Assembly (NCBI GenBank): GCA_022825385.1
Contig: JAJDWX010000022.1
Location: 1 to 64,000 of the forward strand
Direction: 5' to 3'
Source: Rhodothermales bacterium
GTDB taxonomy: Bacteria; Bacteroidota; Rhodothermia; Rhodothermales; VXPQ01
Length of the DNA: 64,000 bases
Under the pieces are notes generated by a model, which did no database searches, was not told the DNA's origin, and saw only the letters and a list, made by a program, of their open reading frames with translations. Position 1 is the first letter of the stretch, and each line of letters starts with the position of its first letter. Made by a program: the position numbers and the translations under genes. Positions 1-8,700 of this stretch are shown here, in pieces.

Positions 1-77
1 CCGTCGCCGCGAATGGCGGCAAAGGCTACCTTCGCCTTGAACGAAGGGCTGTGGGTTCTACGGGTGCGTTTGGGCAT
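1..77 (-). CDS. IS3-family transposase orfA (partial, N-terminus only)
   Basis: The minus strand begins an open frame at an ATG with a good ribosome binding site (GGAGGT seven bases upstream) and runs off the left edge after 25 codons. The peptide starts MPKRTRRTHSPSFKAKVAFA, the typical N-terminus of the OrfA helix-turn-helix protein of IS3-type elements, which binds the element ends. The rest of OrfA and the OrfB integrase lie outside the window. The gene points away from the RhuM gene, whose 3' end the element has replaced. The family call rests on the N-terminal motif only; the exact IS subgroup cannot be decided. Confidence 0.7.
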   Translation of the reverse strand, partial: MPKRTRRTHSPSFKAKVAFAAIRGD

Positions 78-167
78 GGAATACCTCCAGTGGGTTGGTT
101 GGATCGGAACAAGGTCGCAATCCTGTACCTTAAAAGCCCAACAACCTGTTCAGACAACCCGAACCAC
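1..167 (-). mobile_element. End of an IS3-like insertion sequence inside a RhuM gene
   Basis: RhuM homology stops abruptly around position 168, and the bases from there to orfA match no RhuM continuation. On the minus strand the foreign part would begin TGGTTCGGGTTG, and IS3-type ends usually start with TG. About 90 bases separate this inferred terminus from the orfA start codon, a normal leader length for such an element. The boundary is inferred from loss of homology; the other end and any target duplication lie outside the window. Confidence 0.5.
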
Positions 168-725
168 CTCTGCCTTGCGATCATAGTCAATGCTGGTTGC
201 ATAGATATCGAGCACTTTGCGCCAGAACACTTTCTCGGACGACCGGATGTCGCGAATGCGGGCAAGCAGTTCGTCAAAGTAGTTCCCTCCCCCGGACTCC
301 TTGAGCCGTTCGTCATCCATTGCGAAGCCTTTGACGATGTACTCTTTGAGTTGGTTGGTAGCCCAAATTCGGAATCGTGTGGCTATGGCGCTTTTCACCC
401 GATAGCCAACGGAGATGACCATGTCAAGGTTGTAGAAATCCCGTTCTCTCTGCACTTGGCGCGAGCCTTCCTGTTGAACTGACAAGAATTTCTTGTGAGT
501 TGTCTCAAGAGAGAGCTCGCCCTCATCAATGATGTTTTTGATGTGGTGGCTAATGTTCTGCTGTGTCGTTTGGAACAATTGGGCCATCATTTGCTGTGTG
601 AGCCAGACAGTTTCATCTTCAAGCCGGGTCTGGATGCGTACCCGACCGTCCTCTGTCTTGTAGAGTAGAAATTCCGTGCTCGCGGGGATATCCCTCCTTG
701 GCGCAGGCGATTTGCTTTTCTTCAT
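150..725 (-). pseudogene. RhuM-family (Fic/DOC-associated type) protein, 3' truncated by IS
   Basis: The 191-residue frame starts at an ATG with GAGGA six bases upstream. It carries the RhuM signature: an N-terminal 'EFLLYKTEDGRVRIQTRLED' segment, then 'VWLTQQMMAQLF' and 'NISHHIKNI', then 'DFYNLDMVISVGYRVKS' and 'FRIWATNQLKEY'. Family members are usually about 320-350 residues long. Here the frame reaches 'LDIYATSIDYDRKAE' and ends five codons later in unrelated sequence. Only the N-terminal DNA-binding-like half remains. RhuM proteins are common in mobile and defence regions and their biochemical role is poorly defined. It is probably non-functional. Confidence 0.75.
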
Positions 726-905
726 TTCGCTTCCTCATTTACGTATGACCGAAGACAGAATGACTTCGCGTGGCTTGTCATATCCGTGATCGCGGCGAGC
801 ATAACCAGAGCGTAAAAACTTGTACAGGCGGCGCGCCACTGGAAGGATACGCTATCTATGCTTTCCGGTCAATATCTGGAAGCGAGGCGGCCGCAGGAGG
901 CCTTT

Positions 906-950
906 GCGGCGGGCCAGATTCAACACGACATGGGCTCCGGCGGCGCCATT
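906..950 (-). pseudogene. Remnant of a DUF2384 (Xre/MbcA/ParS toxin-binding) antitoxin
   Basis: The minus strand encodes NGAAGAHVVLNLARR, closely matching SSSAGAHAVLNLVRR at the C-terminus of the intact DUF2384 protein at 14993-15244. The DNA is also similar, with about 29 of 33 bases identical in the core at 906-938. No start codon or upstream part of the domain survives, because the frame enters the 12-C run just upstream. It is best read as the debris of a second copy of the same toxin-antitoxin family. Confidence 0.5.
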
Positions 951-985
951 TGGGCCGCTCTTTTCGTAAGTATTCTGCCGCCTTA

Positions 986-997
986 CCCCCCCCCCCC
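986..997. repeat. Poly-C tract of 12
   Basis: Twelve consecutive C residues on the plus strand, followed by G and five more C. It lies 165 bp upstream of the B3/B4-domain gene start and within no recognised gene. It resembles the two 11-base tracts near the starts of the minus-strand surface-protein genes, although its immediate flanks differ. The length may vary between cells or be misassembled. Confidence 0.9.
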
Positions 998-1162
998 GCC
1001 CCCGCATACGGAAACACCCTGCCGCAAAAGGGTTTTGATCAGGTATCCCGAAGCGTTTCCGGGCGTGTTCGCATCCGCCGGACGGCGCTGCATGCAACGC
1101 TTCTCGCCGGATCGCGACTCGCCGGGCGCCGAAAAGATCAACCATCTGCCAGTGCGATATCC

Positions 1163-1879
1163 ATGCTGACCATTCGCCACGCCATTCCCCGCGACGACGT
1201 ATTGCTTGGCGTGGTCCGCGCCGAAGGGATCGAAGCGGATCGATATCCGGAAGATTTCGATCTCCGGCTGGAGCAAGCGCTTGCCGAACGCGCCGGACCG
1301 CTTGGGGCAGCCGAAGAGGCCCGGCGCGCCGCCGCCCGCGATATGCTGCGGAACGGTTCGTACAAGCCCACGGGTCGGGGCAAGCCGGCTTCCGAATACC
1401 TGCTTCGGGCCGCCGCGCAACCGGACTATGCGTTTCCGCGGATTAACGCCCCGGTGGATATATGCAATTATCTCAGTCTCTGGTACGTCGTGCCTATATC
1501 GCTGTGGGACCTTGACCGGGCCGCTTCGGACGGGTATGTTTTCCGGCTGGGACGCGAAGGGGAGGGGTTCGCGTTTAACCATGCCGGGCAGCGGATTGAC
1601 GTGAAAGACCTCGTCTGCGGGTGCCGCGCGCCGGGCGACGAGCTGGAAGCCGACGCGGGTGGAGAACCCATCGTCAATCCCGTTCGGGACTGCATGGCCA
1701 CGAAAACAACCCCCGAAACGCGCCGCGTCGCCGCGTGCGCGTATGCGCCGTCGCAAGCCATGTCTCTGGAGACGCTCCAGGCCTTGTGCGAGAAATTCGC
1801 CGCGTTATTGTCCGCATGCGGAACGAACGCGGAGGCGGCTTGGGGCGTGGCCGCGCCGCAGGCGGTCGCCGAGGTGTAG
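1163..1879 (+). CDS. B3/B4 tRNA-binding domain-containing protein
   Basis: The 238-residue frame resembles the free-standing B3/B4 domain proteins related to the beta subunit of phenylalanyl-tRNA synthetase. Typical elements are 'RFxINAPVDICNYLSL'-like sequence (here PRINAPVDICNYLSL), a predicted 'VPISLWDLDRA' loop, and a late 'VNPVRDCMATKTTPETRRVA' segment. Such proteins are thought to bind or edit misacylated tRNA, but the function is not established. The ATG at 1163 was chosen because family similarity begins there and the open frame further upstream is low-complexity. There is no strong ribosome binding site. It is a single gene with no co-oriented neighbour. Confidence 0.6.
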   Translation: MLTIRHAIPRDDVLLGVVRAEGIEADRYPEDFDLRLEQALAERAGPLGAAEEARRAAARDMLRNGSYKPTGRGKPASEYLLRAAAQPDYAFPRINAPVDICNYLSLWYVVPISLWDLDRAASDGYVFRLGREGEGFAFNHAGQRIDVKDLVCGCRAPGDELEADAGGEPIVNPVRDCMATKTTPETRRVAACAYAPSQAMSLETLQALCEKFAALLSACGTNAEAAWGVAAPQAVAEV

Positions 1880-2153
1880 GGACGAATCCGCAAGGGCTAC
1901 CGCGCTGTCGGCGGCATGGCGCAGGCCGCGTTGGCGCGCCCGGAAACACGCCGCCTTAATAATTTAACCCGGAAAAATTCGGACCTAAATAATTTAAGTT
2001 GCCACTTCGGGCGGGCATTTATTCAATATCCGTTATTGCATTTATCCCTGCTTATCTCTGCCTGCCTCTTGGTTACTTCCCTCTGTCAAGGATACGCTGA
2101 TTAAGCCCATAAAGCGCAGCGCTTGCGAGGGACGCGCTGGCAAGGAATCAGGC
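1880..2153. other. Intergenic region, AT-rich, no gene
   Basis: A 274-bp gap between convergent genes. Its middle is clearly AT-richer than the surroundings and contains two copies of AATAATTTAA about 31 bp apart (near 1957 and 1988). A 62-codon open frame crosses it but has neither a ribosome binding site nor recognisable similarity. No hairpin terminator was evident. Confidence 0.5.
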
Positions 2154-5100
2154 TTACTTCAGCAGCACCATGGTCTTGATGGCGACCTCCTCCTCTGACC
2201 GCAGGGCGTAGAGGTACGTCCCGCTGGCCAGGTCCGAAGCGTCGAATGGAATGCGGTAGCGGCCCGCCGGCCGTACGCCGTCCGTCAGCACCCGCACTTC
2301 CTGTCCCACCAGGTCGTACACTGCAAGCCGGACATGCTGCGCCTTGTCCAGGGAAAATTCGACGGTCGTGAGCGGATTGAAGGGGTTCGGATAGTTCTGC
2401 TTCAGCGCGAAGCGGGTCGGTATTTCTTCTTCCCTTGCTGTCACGATGTCGTTGTCGTCCACGGTAACGGCGATTTCCGGTCCCGTGGTCAGATTCCCGT
2501 AGCCGGAGATCGCATGGGTAATGGTCGCGGCCTCGTCGTCCGCGTCCGCGTCGCCTACAGGGGTAACGGTGACGGTCTGCGGGGTCTCCCAGTTGGAAGC
2601 GTCGAACGCGAGCGGGCCGGAGACGGTTACGGCCCCCGCGTCGCTCGACGACGGCGTGACCGTAACCGCGCCGCCGGGATTGGTGCGCAATACCAGGGTG
2701 TACGTACCGGAACCTCCTCCTTCGTCGAGGGCAAGGGCGTTTGTGCTTGCGTCAACGCCCGGCGTTCCGGGGTTTACAGGCGGCGTTACAGGCGTTTCGT
2801 CGTCGTCCACGGTAACGGCGATTTGCGGTCCCGAAGCGATATTCCCGTAGCCGGAGACCGCATGGGTAATGGTTACCGCCTCGTCGTCCGCATCCGCGTC
2901 GCCCACAGGGGTAACGGTAACGGCTTGCGGGGTCTCCCAGTCGGAAGCGTCGAACGTGAGCGCGCCAGAGACGGTTACGGCCCCGGCGTCGCTCGACGAC
3001 GGCGTGACCGTAACCGTGCCGCCGGGATCGGTGCGCAATACCAGGGTGTACGTACCGGAACCTCCTCCTTCGTCGAGGGCAAGGGCGCTTGTGCTTGCGT
3101 CCACGCCCGGCGTTCCGGGCGCCACAGTCGTTTCGTCGTCGTCCACGGCGACGGCGATTTGCGGTCCCGAGGTCAGATTCCCGTAGCCGGAGATCGCATG
3201 GGTAATGGTTACCGCCTCGTCGTCCGCGTCGGCGTCGTCCACAGGCGTAACGGCGACGGCTTGCGGGGTCTGCCAGTTGGAAGAATTGAACGTGAGCGCG
3301 CCAGAGACGGTTACGGCCCCCGCGTCGCTCGACGACGGCGTAATGGTAACCGTAGCGACCGGCTCGGCGTCGAGCCGGAGTTCGTACCTGCCGTCGGCGC
3401 CGCCTTCGTTCACGTTCAGCGTTGTGACGTTCGCCGTGACGCCGGGCGTGTCGTTGTCCGTAATCGTCAAGGTATGCTGGTTCGACGAACCCGGATTATA
3501 TCCCGTCCCGTTCCGGAGCGTCAGGATAATGGTTTCGCTGCCCTCCACGACGCCGTCGTCGGTGATCGTTATGGAGATTGTGGCGTTCGTCGCCCCGGAA
3601 GCAACGTCCAGCGTACCCGTATTGCTTGTCACGCCCGCGATTCCGTAGTCGTCGCCCCGCGTCGCGCCGCCGGAGAGGCCATACGCCAGCGTAACGCCCG
3701 AAGCGAGTGCCTGATCGAAATTCACCGTCACGTTCGCTGTTCCGGCCGCTTCGCCCACGCTCGCCGTCGCGGAAGCGAAGGAAGCCTGGGCCGTGTCGTT
3801 GTCCGTAATCGTCAAGGTATGTCCGTTCGGCGAACCTACGCTATATCCCGTCCCGTCCTGGAGCGTGAGGATAATGGTTTCGCTGCCCTCCACGACGCTG
3901 TCGTCGGTGATCGTAACGGGGATTGTGGCGCTCGTCGCCCCGGAAGCAACGTCCAGCGTACCCGTATTGCTTGTCACGCCCGTGATTCCATAGTCGTTGC
4001 CCCGCGCCGCCGTGCCGGAGAGGGCATAGGACAGCGTGATGTCCGAAGCCAGCGCAGGGGCGAAATTCACCCTTGCGTTCGCCGTTCCGACCGCTTCGCC
4101 CACACTCGCCGCCGCGGAAGCGAAGGAAGCCTGGGCCGTGTCGTCGTCCATGATCGTCGCTTCGACGCGGCTCGGACTGCCGAGCGCGACAGGGGTCGTT
4201 GCGCCCGCAGGGATGCTCAGGACGACATGGAAGGTTTCGTTGCCCTCGATCGCCGCGTCGTCAAGGATCGGGACAGAGAAGGTCTTTGACGTCTCGCTGG
4301 CGCCGAAATTCAGCGTTCCGGACGTCGCGGTATAGTCCTGGCCTGCCGTAGCCGTCCCGTTTTCGGTGGCGTAGGCGATGGTCGCCGCGTCACTGCCCGT
4401 TTTGGTCACGGTTATCGTCGCCGAGCCGGACGATTCAGGGACGCTGTACGCGGAATTATCGAATTGCGCCCTCGTCAGATTGGCCGCATCCGTCACTTTT
4501 ACCTGCGTCGCGGGGACGCGTATGCCATGATAGGGATTGTTCGAATTCGCCGCCGCCGCCGTATGCCTGATCACTACGTATGGCTCGTTCGTCGTGTTCG
4601 CATCCGCCGGGGCGCGCAATTGCATGGTCTGCGGCGTATTATAGTTGCCGTTCGTTCCGCCCGTGAACGAAAGCGTAGCCGCCGCGCCGAACGCGCCGCC
4701 AGAAGACACCTCCACCGCGGGGTTGTCCGACGTGGCCGTGATGGTAATGGTCTCGCCCGGGTTGGTTTCCAGCCATATGGTATAGGACTGCGGCGGGTGC
4801 GTTTCGATGAGGTCCCGAGAGGCGGCGGATACCGTTACCTGGGGCGCGAGTATCGTCAAGGACCCACTCAGATCCTGGCCAAGGGGGTTTTTACCGAATT
4901 CGTCCCGGAGCAGTTTTGCATCGACGACGAGGGTTGTTGAAGTGATATTGCCGATAGGCGAGCCGTTATACGCCAGCGTGACTTCGACGGAACGATTCTT
5001 GTTTAATAGGCCGAATCTTTCAGGCGCAAGCAACCGACCGCTATGGATCGTTAATCCCGACGGCCCGCCGGCCAGGGAGATGAGGGCGAGACCTGTTGCA

Positions 5101-5447
5101 TTCAGTCGCACAGTGCGCTCGGGAATCCTGAGCGTATTGAGACTATCCCTTACAAGATCGTCCGGCTCGATATATTCCACGCCGCGGTATACGTAGTGTT
5201 CTGCTCCGAAAAAGGTTGCATTGTGCGGGCGGATCTTGATCGTCGCGCCGTCGAGCGCGCCCCCTTCGACTATTCTGGGTTGAAGCTGAAGCGTCCGAAA
5301 TTGTCCCCGGGCCGGAAAAGCGAACGATAGCAACAGGAAGAGGGCCGCGAAGCCCCCGATTCCTTGCCGGGCTAACGCAATGCCGCGGCGCGCGTTGATC
5401 GAAGAACTCACGAATGCGAAGGCATGTGCAAGAGGGAAAAAGCGCAT
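2154..5447 (-). CDS. T9SS-sorted Calx-beta/Ig-like repeat surface protein
   Basis: The ATG at 5447 has AGAGG eight bases upstream and opens a plausible signal peptide (hydrophobic 'GGFAALFLLLSFAFPARGQ'), giving 1,097 residues. After an N-terminal module shared with the giant neighbour come three Calx-beta repeats ('GxDYTATSGTLNFGASETSK', 'DDAAIEGNETFHVVL') and three repeats of the type 'LALDEGGGSGTYTLVLRT ... TVTPSSSDAGAVTVSG ... NWETPQ ... ITHAISGYG'. The last about 75 residues are a T9SS type A sorting domain (NYPNPFNP, 'VYDLVGQEV', 'DLASGTYLYAL'), so it should be exported by T9SS and attached to the cell surface or released. Calx-beta domains commonly bind calcium and are found in adhesins. 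The specific ligand is unknown. Its 5' region carries an 11-C tract. Confidence 0.85.
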   Translation of the reverse strand: MRFFPLAHAFAFVSSSINARRGIALARQGIGGFAALFLLLSFAFPARGQFRTLQLQPRIVEGGALDGATIKIRPHNATFFGAEHYVYRGVEYIEPDDLVRDSLNTLRIPERTVRLNATGLALISLAGGPSGLTIHSGRLLAPERFGLLNKNRSVEVTLAYNGSPIGNITSTTLVVDAKLLRDEFGKNPLGQDLSGSLTILAPQVTVSAASRDLIETHPPQSYTIWLETNPGETITITATSDNPAVEVSSGGAFGAAATLSFTGGTNGNYNTPQTMQLRAPADANTTNEPYVVIRHTAAAANSNNPYHGIRVPATQVKVTDAANLTRAQFDNSAYSVPESSGSATITVTKTGSDAATIAYATENGTATAGQDYTATSGTLNFGASETSKTFSVPILDDAAIEGNETFHVVLSIPAGATTPVALGSPSRVEATIMDDDTAQASFASAAASVGEAVGTANARVNFAPALASDITLSYALSGTAARGNDYGITGVTSNTGTLDVASGATSATIPVTITDDSVVEGSETIILTLQDGTGYSVGSPNGHTLTITDNDTAQASFASATASVGEAAGTANVTVNFDQALASGVTLAYGLSGGATRGDDYGIAGVTSNTGTLDVASGATNATISITITDDGVVEGSETIILTLRNGTGYNPGSSNQHTLTITDNDTPGVTANVTTLNVNEGGADGRYELRLDAEPVATVTITPSSSDAGAVTVSGALTFNSSNWQTPQAVAVTPVDDADADDEAVTITHAISGYGNLTSGPQIAVAVDDDETTVAPGTPGVDASTSALALDEGGGSGTYTLVLRTDPGGTVTVTPSSSDAGAVTVSGALTFDASDWETPQAVTVTPVGDADADDEAVTITHAVSGYGNIASGPQIAVTVDDDETPVTPPVNPGTPGVDASTNALALDEGGGSGTYTLVLRTNPGGAVTVTPSSSDAGAVTVSGPLAFDASNWETPQTVTVTPVGDADADDEAATITHAISGYGNLTTGPEIAVTVDDNDIVTAREEEIPTRFALKQNYPNPFNPLTTVEFSLDKAQHVRLAVYDLVGQEVRVLTDGVRPAGRYRIPFDASDLASGTYLYALRSEEEVAIKTMVLLK
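2449..3440 (-). repeat. Near-identical tandem coding repeats (about 340 bp units)
   Basis: Three consecutive units lie inside the 2154-5447 gene at about 2449-2772, 2795-3120 and 3133-3440. The first two are almost identical at the DNA level, for example sharing long runs across the 'LALDEGGGSGTYTL' and 'TVTPSSSDAGAV' segments. The third is more diverged. This points to recent duplication or homogenisation of the array, and copy number may differ between strains. Confidence 0.8.
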
Positions 5448-5700
5448 ATGCGATACCTCTGTTCGATGCAATGGATTCCCTCCTGAAATACGTTGCCAAA
5501 AAACGCTCTGTCGGTCGTTTCCCACCGGGGGCAAGACGCGACATGCGTAGACAAATGCGGGGGGGGGGGCTATTATGAGGCATTGCCGGTTTAGCGATTA
5601 TTCTATATGATATGTAATTATAAAGAATAATCAAACGTATTGCGCAAGGAGGCGTTCCGCGCGCCGAAAAGTTGAAAATTCAACGAATAGCGCGCGCTTC
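5448..5700. promoter_or_regulatory. Upstream region of surface-protein gene, AT-rich promoter candidate
   Basis: This 253-bp region lies between the giant gene's stop and the 2154-5447 gene's start. The part at 5600-5635 is strongly AT-rich (on the minus strand TTTGATTATTCTTTATAATT) and is the best promoter candidate, but no spacing-perfect -35/-10 pair is clear. Between it and the start codon lies the 11-C tract at 5559-5569. Confidence 0.4.
5559..5569 (-). repeat. Poly-C tract of 11 upstream of surface-protein gene
   Basis: Eleven C on the minus strand in the context AATAGC..., 112 bases before the ATG of the 2154-5447 gene. An upstream ATG (5583-5581) reads through the tract. With 11 C it is out of frame with the gene, and with 10 C it would join the gene's frame without a stop codon. 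Because a good ATG with a ribosome binding site and signal peptide exists downstream, the tract may act on expression rather than switch the protein itself. The same ATAGC(11) context precedes the giant paralogue. Confidence 0.85.
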
Positions 5701-8700
5701 CTACTTGATGAGCAACATGGTTCTGACGACCCGCTTCTGGTCTGTCGCGAGGACGTAGAGATAGGTTCCGCTGGCTAGCCCGTTGGCGTCGAAGGCTATG
5801 CTATAGCGCGCCGCGGACTGCATGTCGTCGACGAGCGTACGCACCTTTCGTCCGAGAATGTCGTACACCGTGAGGGTTACCCGCGCGGTCTTGTCGAGGG
5901 CGTACTCGATGGTTGTCGTCGGGTTGAACGGGTTGGGGTAATTCTGCTCAAGGGCGAAGGTCGCCGGTATTTCCCGCGTTTTCTCTGCGCGTTCTTCCTG
6001 CGCTTCCGCTATGCCCTGTTCGCGCTCCACGGAAACGACGCCGGTAGCGTCGATGACGGTAACGGTGACGACGGGTCCCGCCGTTACGCCCGCATAGCCT
6101 GCGACCGTGTGGGTGATCGTTACTGTCTCGTCGCCCGTATCGCTGTCCTCGACGGGCGTAACGCGCACGTTCTGCGGGGACTGCCAGTTGCCGCTGTCGA
6201 ATGTGAGCGCGCCCGAGACGGTCGCGGCCTGCTCGTTGCTCGAAAGGGGCGTGACGGTAACCTCCGCGCCGGGGTTGGTGGCGAGGCGAATGGCGTAGCT
6301 GCCGTCGCTTCCGCCTTCTTCGATGGTAAGCGCGAGCGGACTGGCGGTGACGGCGGGCGTATCGTTGTCCGCGACGGTGAGCGTATGTACGCCGACGGTT
6401 CCCACGTCGTATTCCGCGCCGTCCTGGAGGGTCAGGAGGATGGTTTCCGCGCTTTCCGTTTCGCTGTCGTCCGCAATGTTTACTATGATGTCCGCCGTCG
6501 CGCTTCCTCCGGCGACGACGATGGTTCCCGCGCTGGTCGCGGCGCCGCTTATGGCGTAGTCCTCGCCTATGGCGGCGTCTCCCGCTATCGCGTATGTTAT
6601 CGTTACGTCGAGGGACGGCGCGGGGTCAAGGTTTATCGTTACGGCGACGGTTCCCGCTGCCTCCGAAACGTTCAGGCTGGACGAGGCGAAGGCTACCGTC
6701 GGCGTCGGCTCGTCGTCGTCCGTGATGGCGACGGTCACCTGCGGTCCGTCGGTAACGCCGCCGTAGCCCGCGACCGTATGCGTAATAGACACCGTCTCGT
6801 TGCGCGCGTCGTTGTCGTCCTCGGGGATAATGGTTACGTTCTTCGGCGTCTGCCAGTCGCTGCTGTCAAACTCGAGGGCGCCTGAGGATGTTTTCGTGTC
6901 CACGGTCGCCGCGCCCGCGTCGCTGGTTTGGGGCGTGACGGTTACCGTTCCTCCGGGGTCTGTGCGCAGGGTGAGCGCGTAGGTTCCTGCTGCGCCGCCT
7001 TCGGAGAGGTTGAGGGTTAATGGGCTTGCGTTCACGCCCGCCGTGCGCGCGCCCTCGTCGTCGGCTACGGCGACAGTAACCGTCGGTCCCTGCGTCAGGC
7101 TGCCGTAGCCCGCGACCGTATGCGTAATAGACACCGTCTCGTTGCGCGCGTCGTTGTCGTCCTGGGGCGTAACGGTTACGGGCTGCGGCGTCTGCCAATT
7201 GTCGCTGTCGAACGCGAGGGCGCCTGTCGTGGTCGCCGCGCCCGCGTCGCCGGATCGGGGCGTAATGGTCACGGTGGCGCCGGCGCCCGGGTTCGTTGCG
7301 AGCCGCAGCGTATAGGTTCCCGCAAGGCCGCCCTCGTTTACGGTGAGGGACAGCGGGTTCGCTATGACGCCGGGCGCGTCGTTGTCCGCGACGGTGAGCG
7401 TGTGCGTATTCGCGGTTCCCAGCGCGTAGCCCTCGCCTTTTTCGAGGGTCAGGACGATGGTTTCGCTCGCCTCCGTTACGTCGTCGTCCGTCACGGATAC
7501 GGGTATTTCTACGGCCGTGTCTCCTGCCGTCGCAGTAACCGTTCCGCTTGCCGTATAGTCTTCGTTCCGGGTTGCGTCGCCGCCGAGCGCGTAAGCGATC
7601 GTAATGTTCGTGGGGGGCGCGGGGTTCAGGACGACCTGCACGTTCACCGTGCCGGACGCCTCTGTTGCGTTCGCGGCGGGCGCGAGGAAAGATACTTGCG
7701 CCTCGTCGTCGTCCGTGATGGTTATTTCGCCGTCGCCCGCGCGTCCGCCTGTGGCTCCGCCCCCGAGGTTCGTCGCCGCAAGGGTCGGGCTGGCGCCTGT
7801 CGAGGAGGCGGGGATAGATACGGTAACCGTTCTGTCCGCCGCGTCCGCGTCGCCCCGCGCGGCGAGCGTGAGCGTCGCCTCTGTCGCGCTTGGCGTACCC
7901 GATCCTTCGAACGATAGCGTACTCGACGGGGCGTCGAACGTTACGCCCGCCGGCGCGCCGGAGAGGGCCAGGGTAAAGTGCGTACCCGCTTCGCCCCCCG
8001 TAAACTGCAAGGGCGCAGCAAGCGCCTCGCCGTCCGTCAGCGCGCGGCTGAGCGTAAGGGTAAGCGTCGCCGTGGCCGCTGCGTCGTCCTCTGTCGCCGT
8101 CTTGTCCGGCGTCGAAAGCGTCACCGTGGTCGCGTCGTTGTCGTCTACGGCTACCTCGGCCGACGCCGGGTTGCCCACCGCGTAGTCCGCGCCGTCGATC
8201 ACCGTCGCCGTAACCGCGCCGTTCGGTTCGTCGATAGCGTCCGGATTCGTCACGACGGCGAACGTGGCGGACGACTGGTTCGCCGCGATCGTAACCGTCC
8301 TGTTGCCTTCGCCGCCCGCCGCCACGAAGTCGCTGGAGGCCGCGTCGTCCACCTTCACCGTAACGGCGAGGGGGGCGGACGGCACCGGGTTCGCGTTAAG
8401 CGTGAAGGAGGCGGGCGCGCCCTCCTCTACGCCCGTGCCTGCGCTAACAGTGATCGTTGGCTCCGCCCCGGGGTCCTCTATGCCGAAGGAGGCGAGGTTG
8501 TTCGTTTGCGTCGCGCCGCCGCCAAGGCCCGTCGAGGCGGGCGCGCCAAGTCCTATAGCAACCGTCTCCGGCGGGTTTTCTGCGTCTGCGTCCGCCGTCG
8601 CCCGGAACGTTATGGGCGCTGCTTGCGCCGAGGGGCCCGTAAAGACGACCGAGGCGCTGCCGCTTGCAAGGTTATTGTAGGTTACGCCTGCGGGCGTCGT

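Larger units (their letters stand above)
726..1162. other. Intergenic spacer with antitoxin remnant and poly-C run
   Basis: This 437-bp stretch lies between the divergently transcribed RhuM remnant and the B3/B4-domain gene. It holds a short relic of a DUF2384 antitoxin on the minus strand (906-950) and a 12-C run (986-997). Open frames across it have no family resemblance. It must also contain the promoter of the downstream plus-strand gene, but no convincing -35/-10 pair was seen. Confidence 0.6.

Noticed and set aside
1916-2104. A 62-codon plus-strand frame with a hydrophobic stretch
   Set aside because: It has no ribosome binding site and overlaps the GC-rich to AT-rich transition between genes. 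The hydrophobic run alone is weak evidence.
2334-4289. A 651-codon plus-strand frame opposite the repeat protein
   Set aside because: It consists of Arg/Val-rich repeats produced by reading the Calx-beta repeats on the wrong strand.
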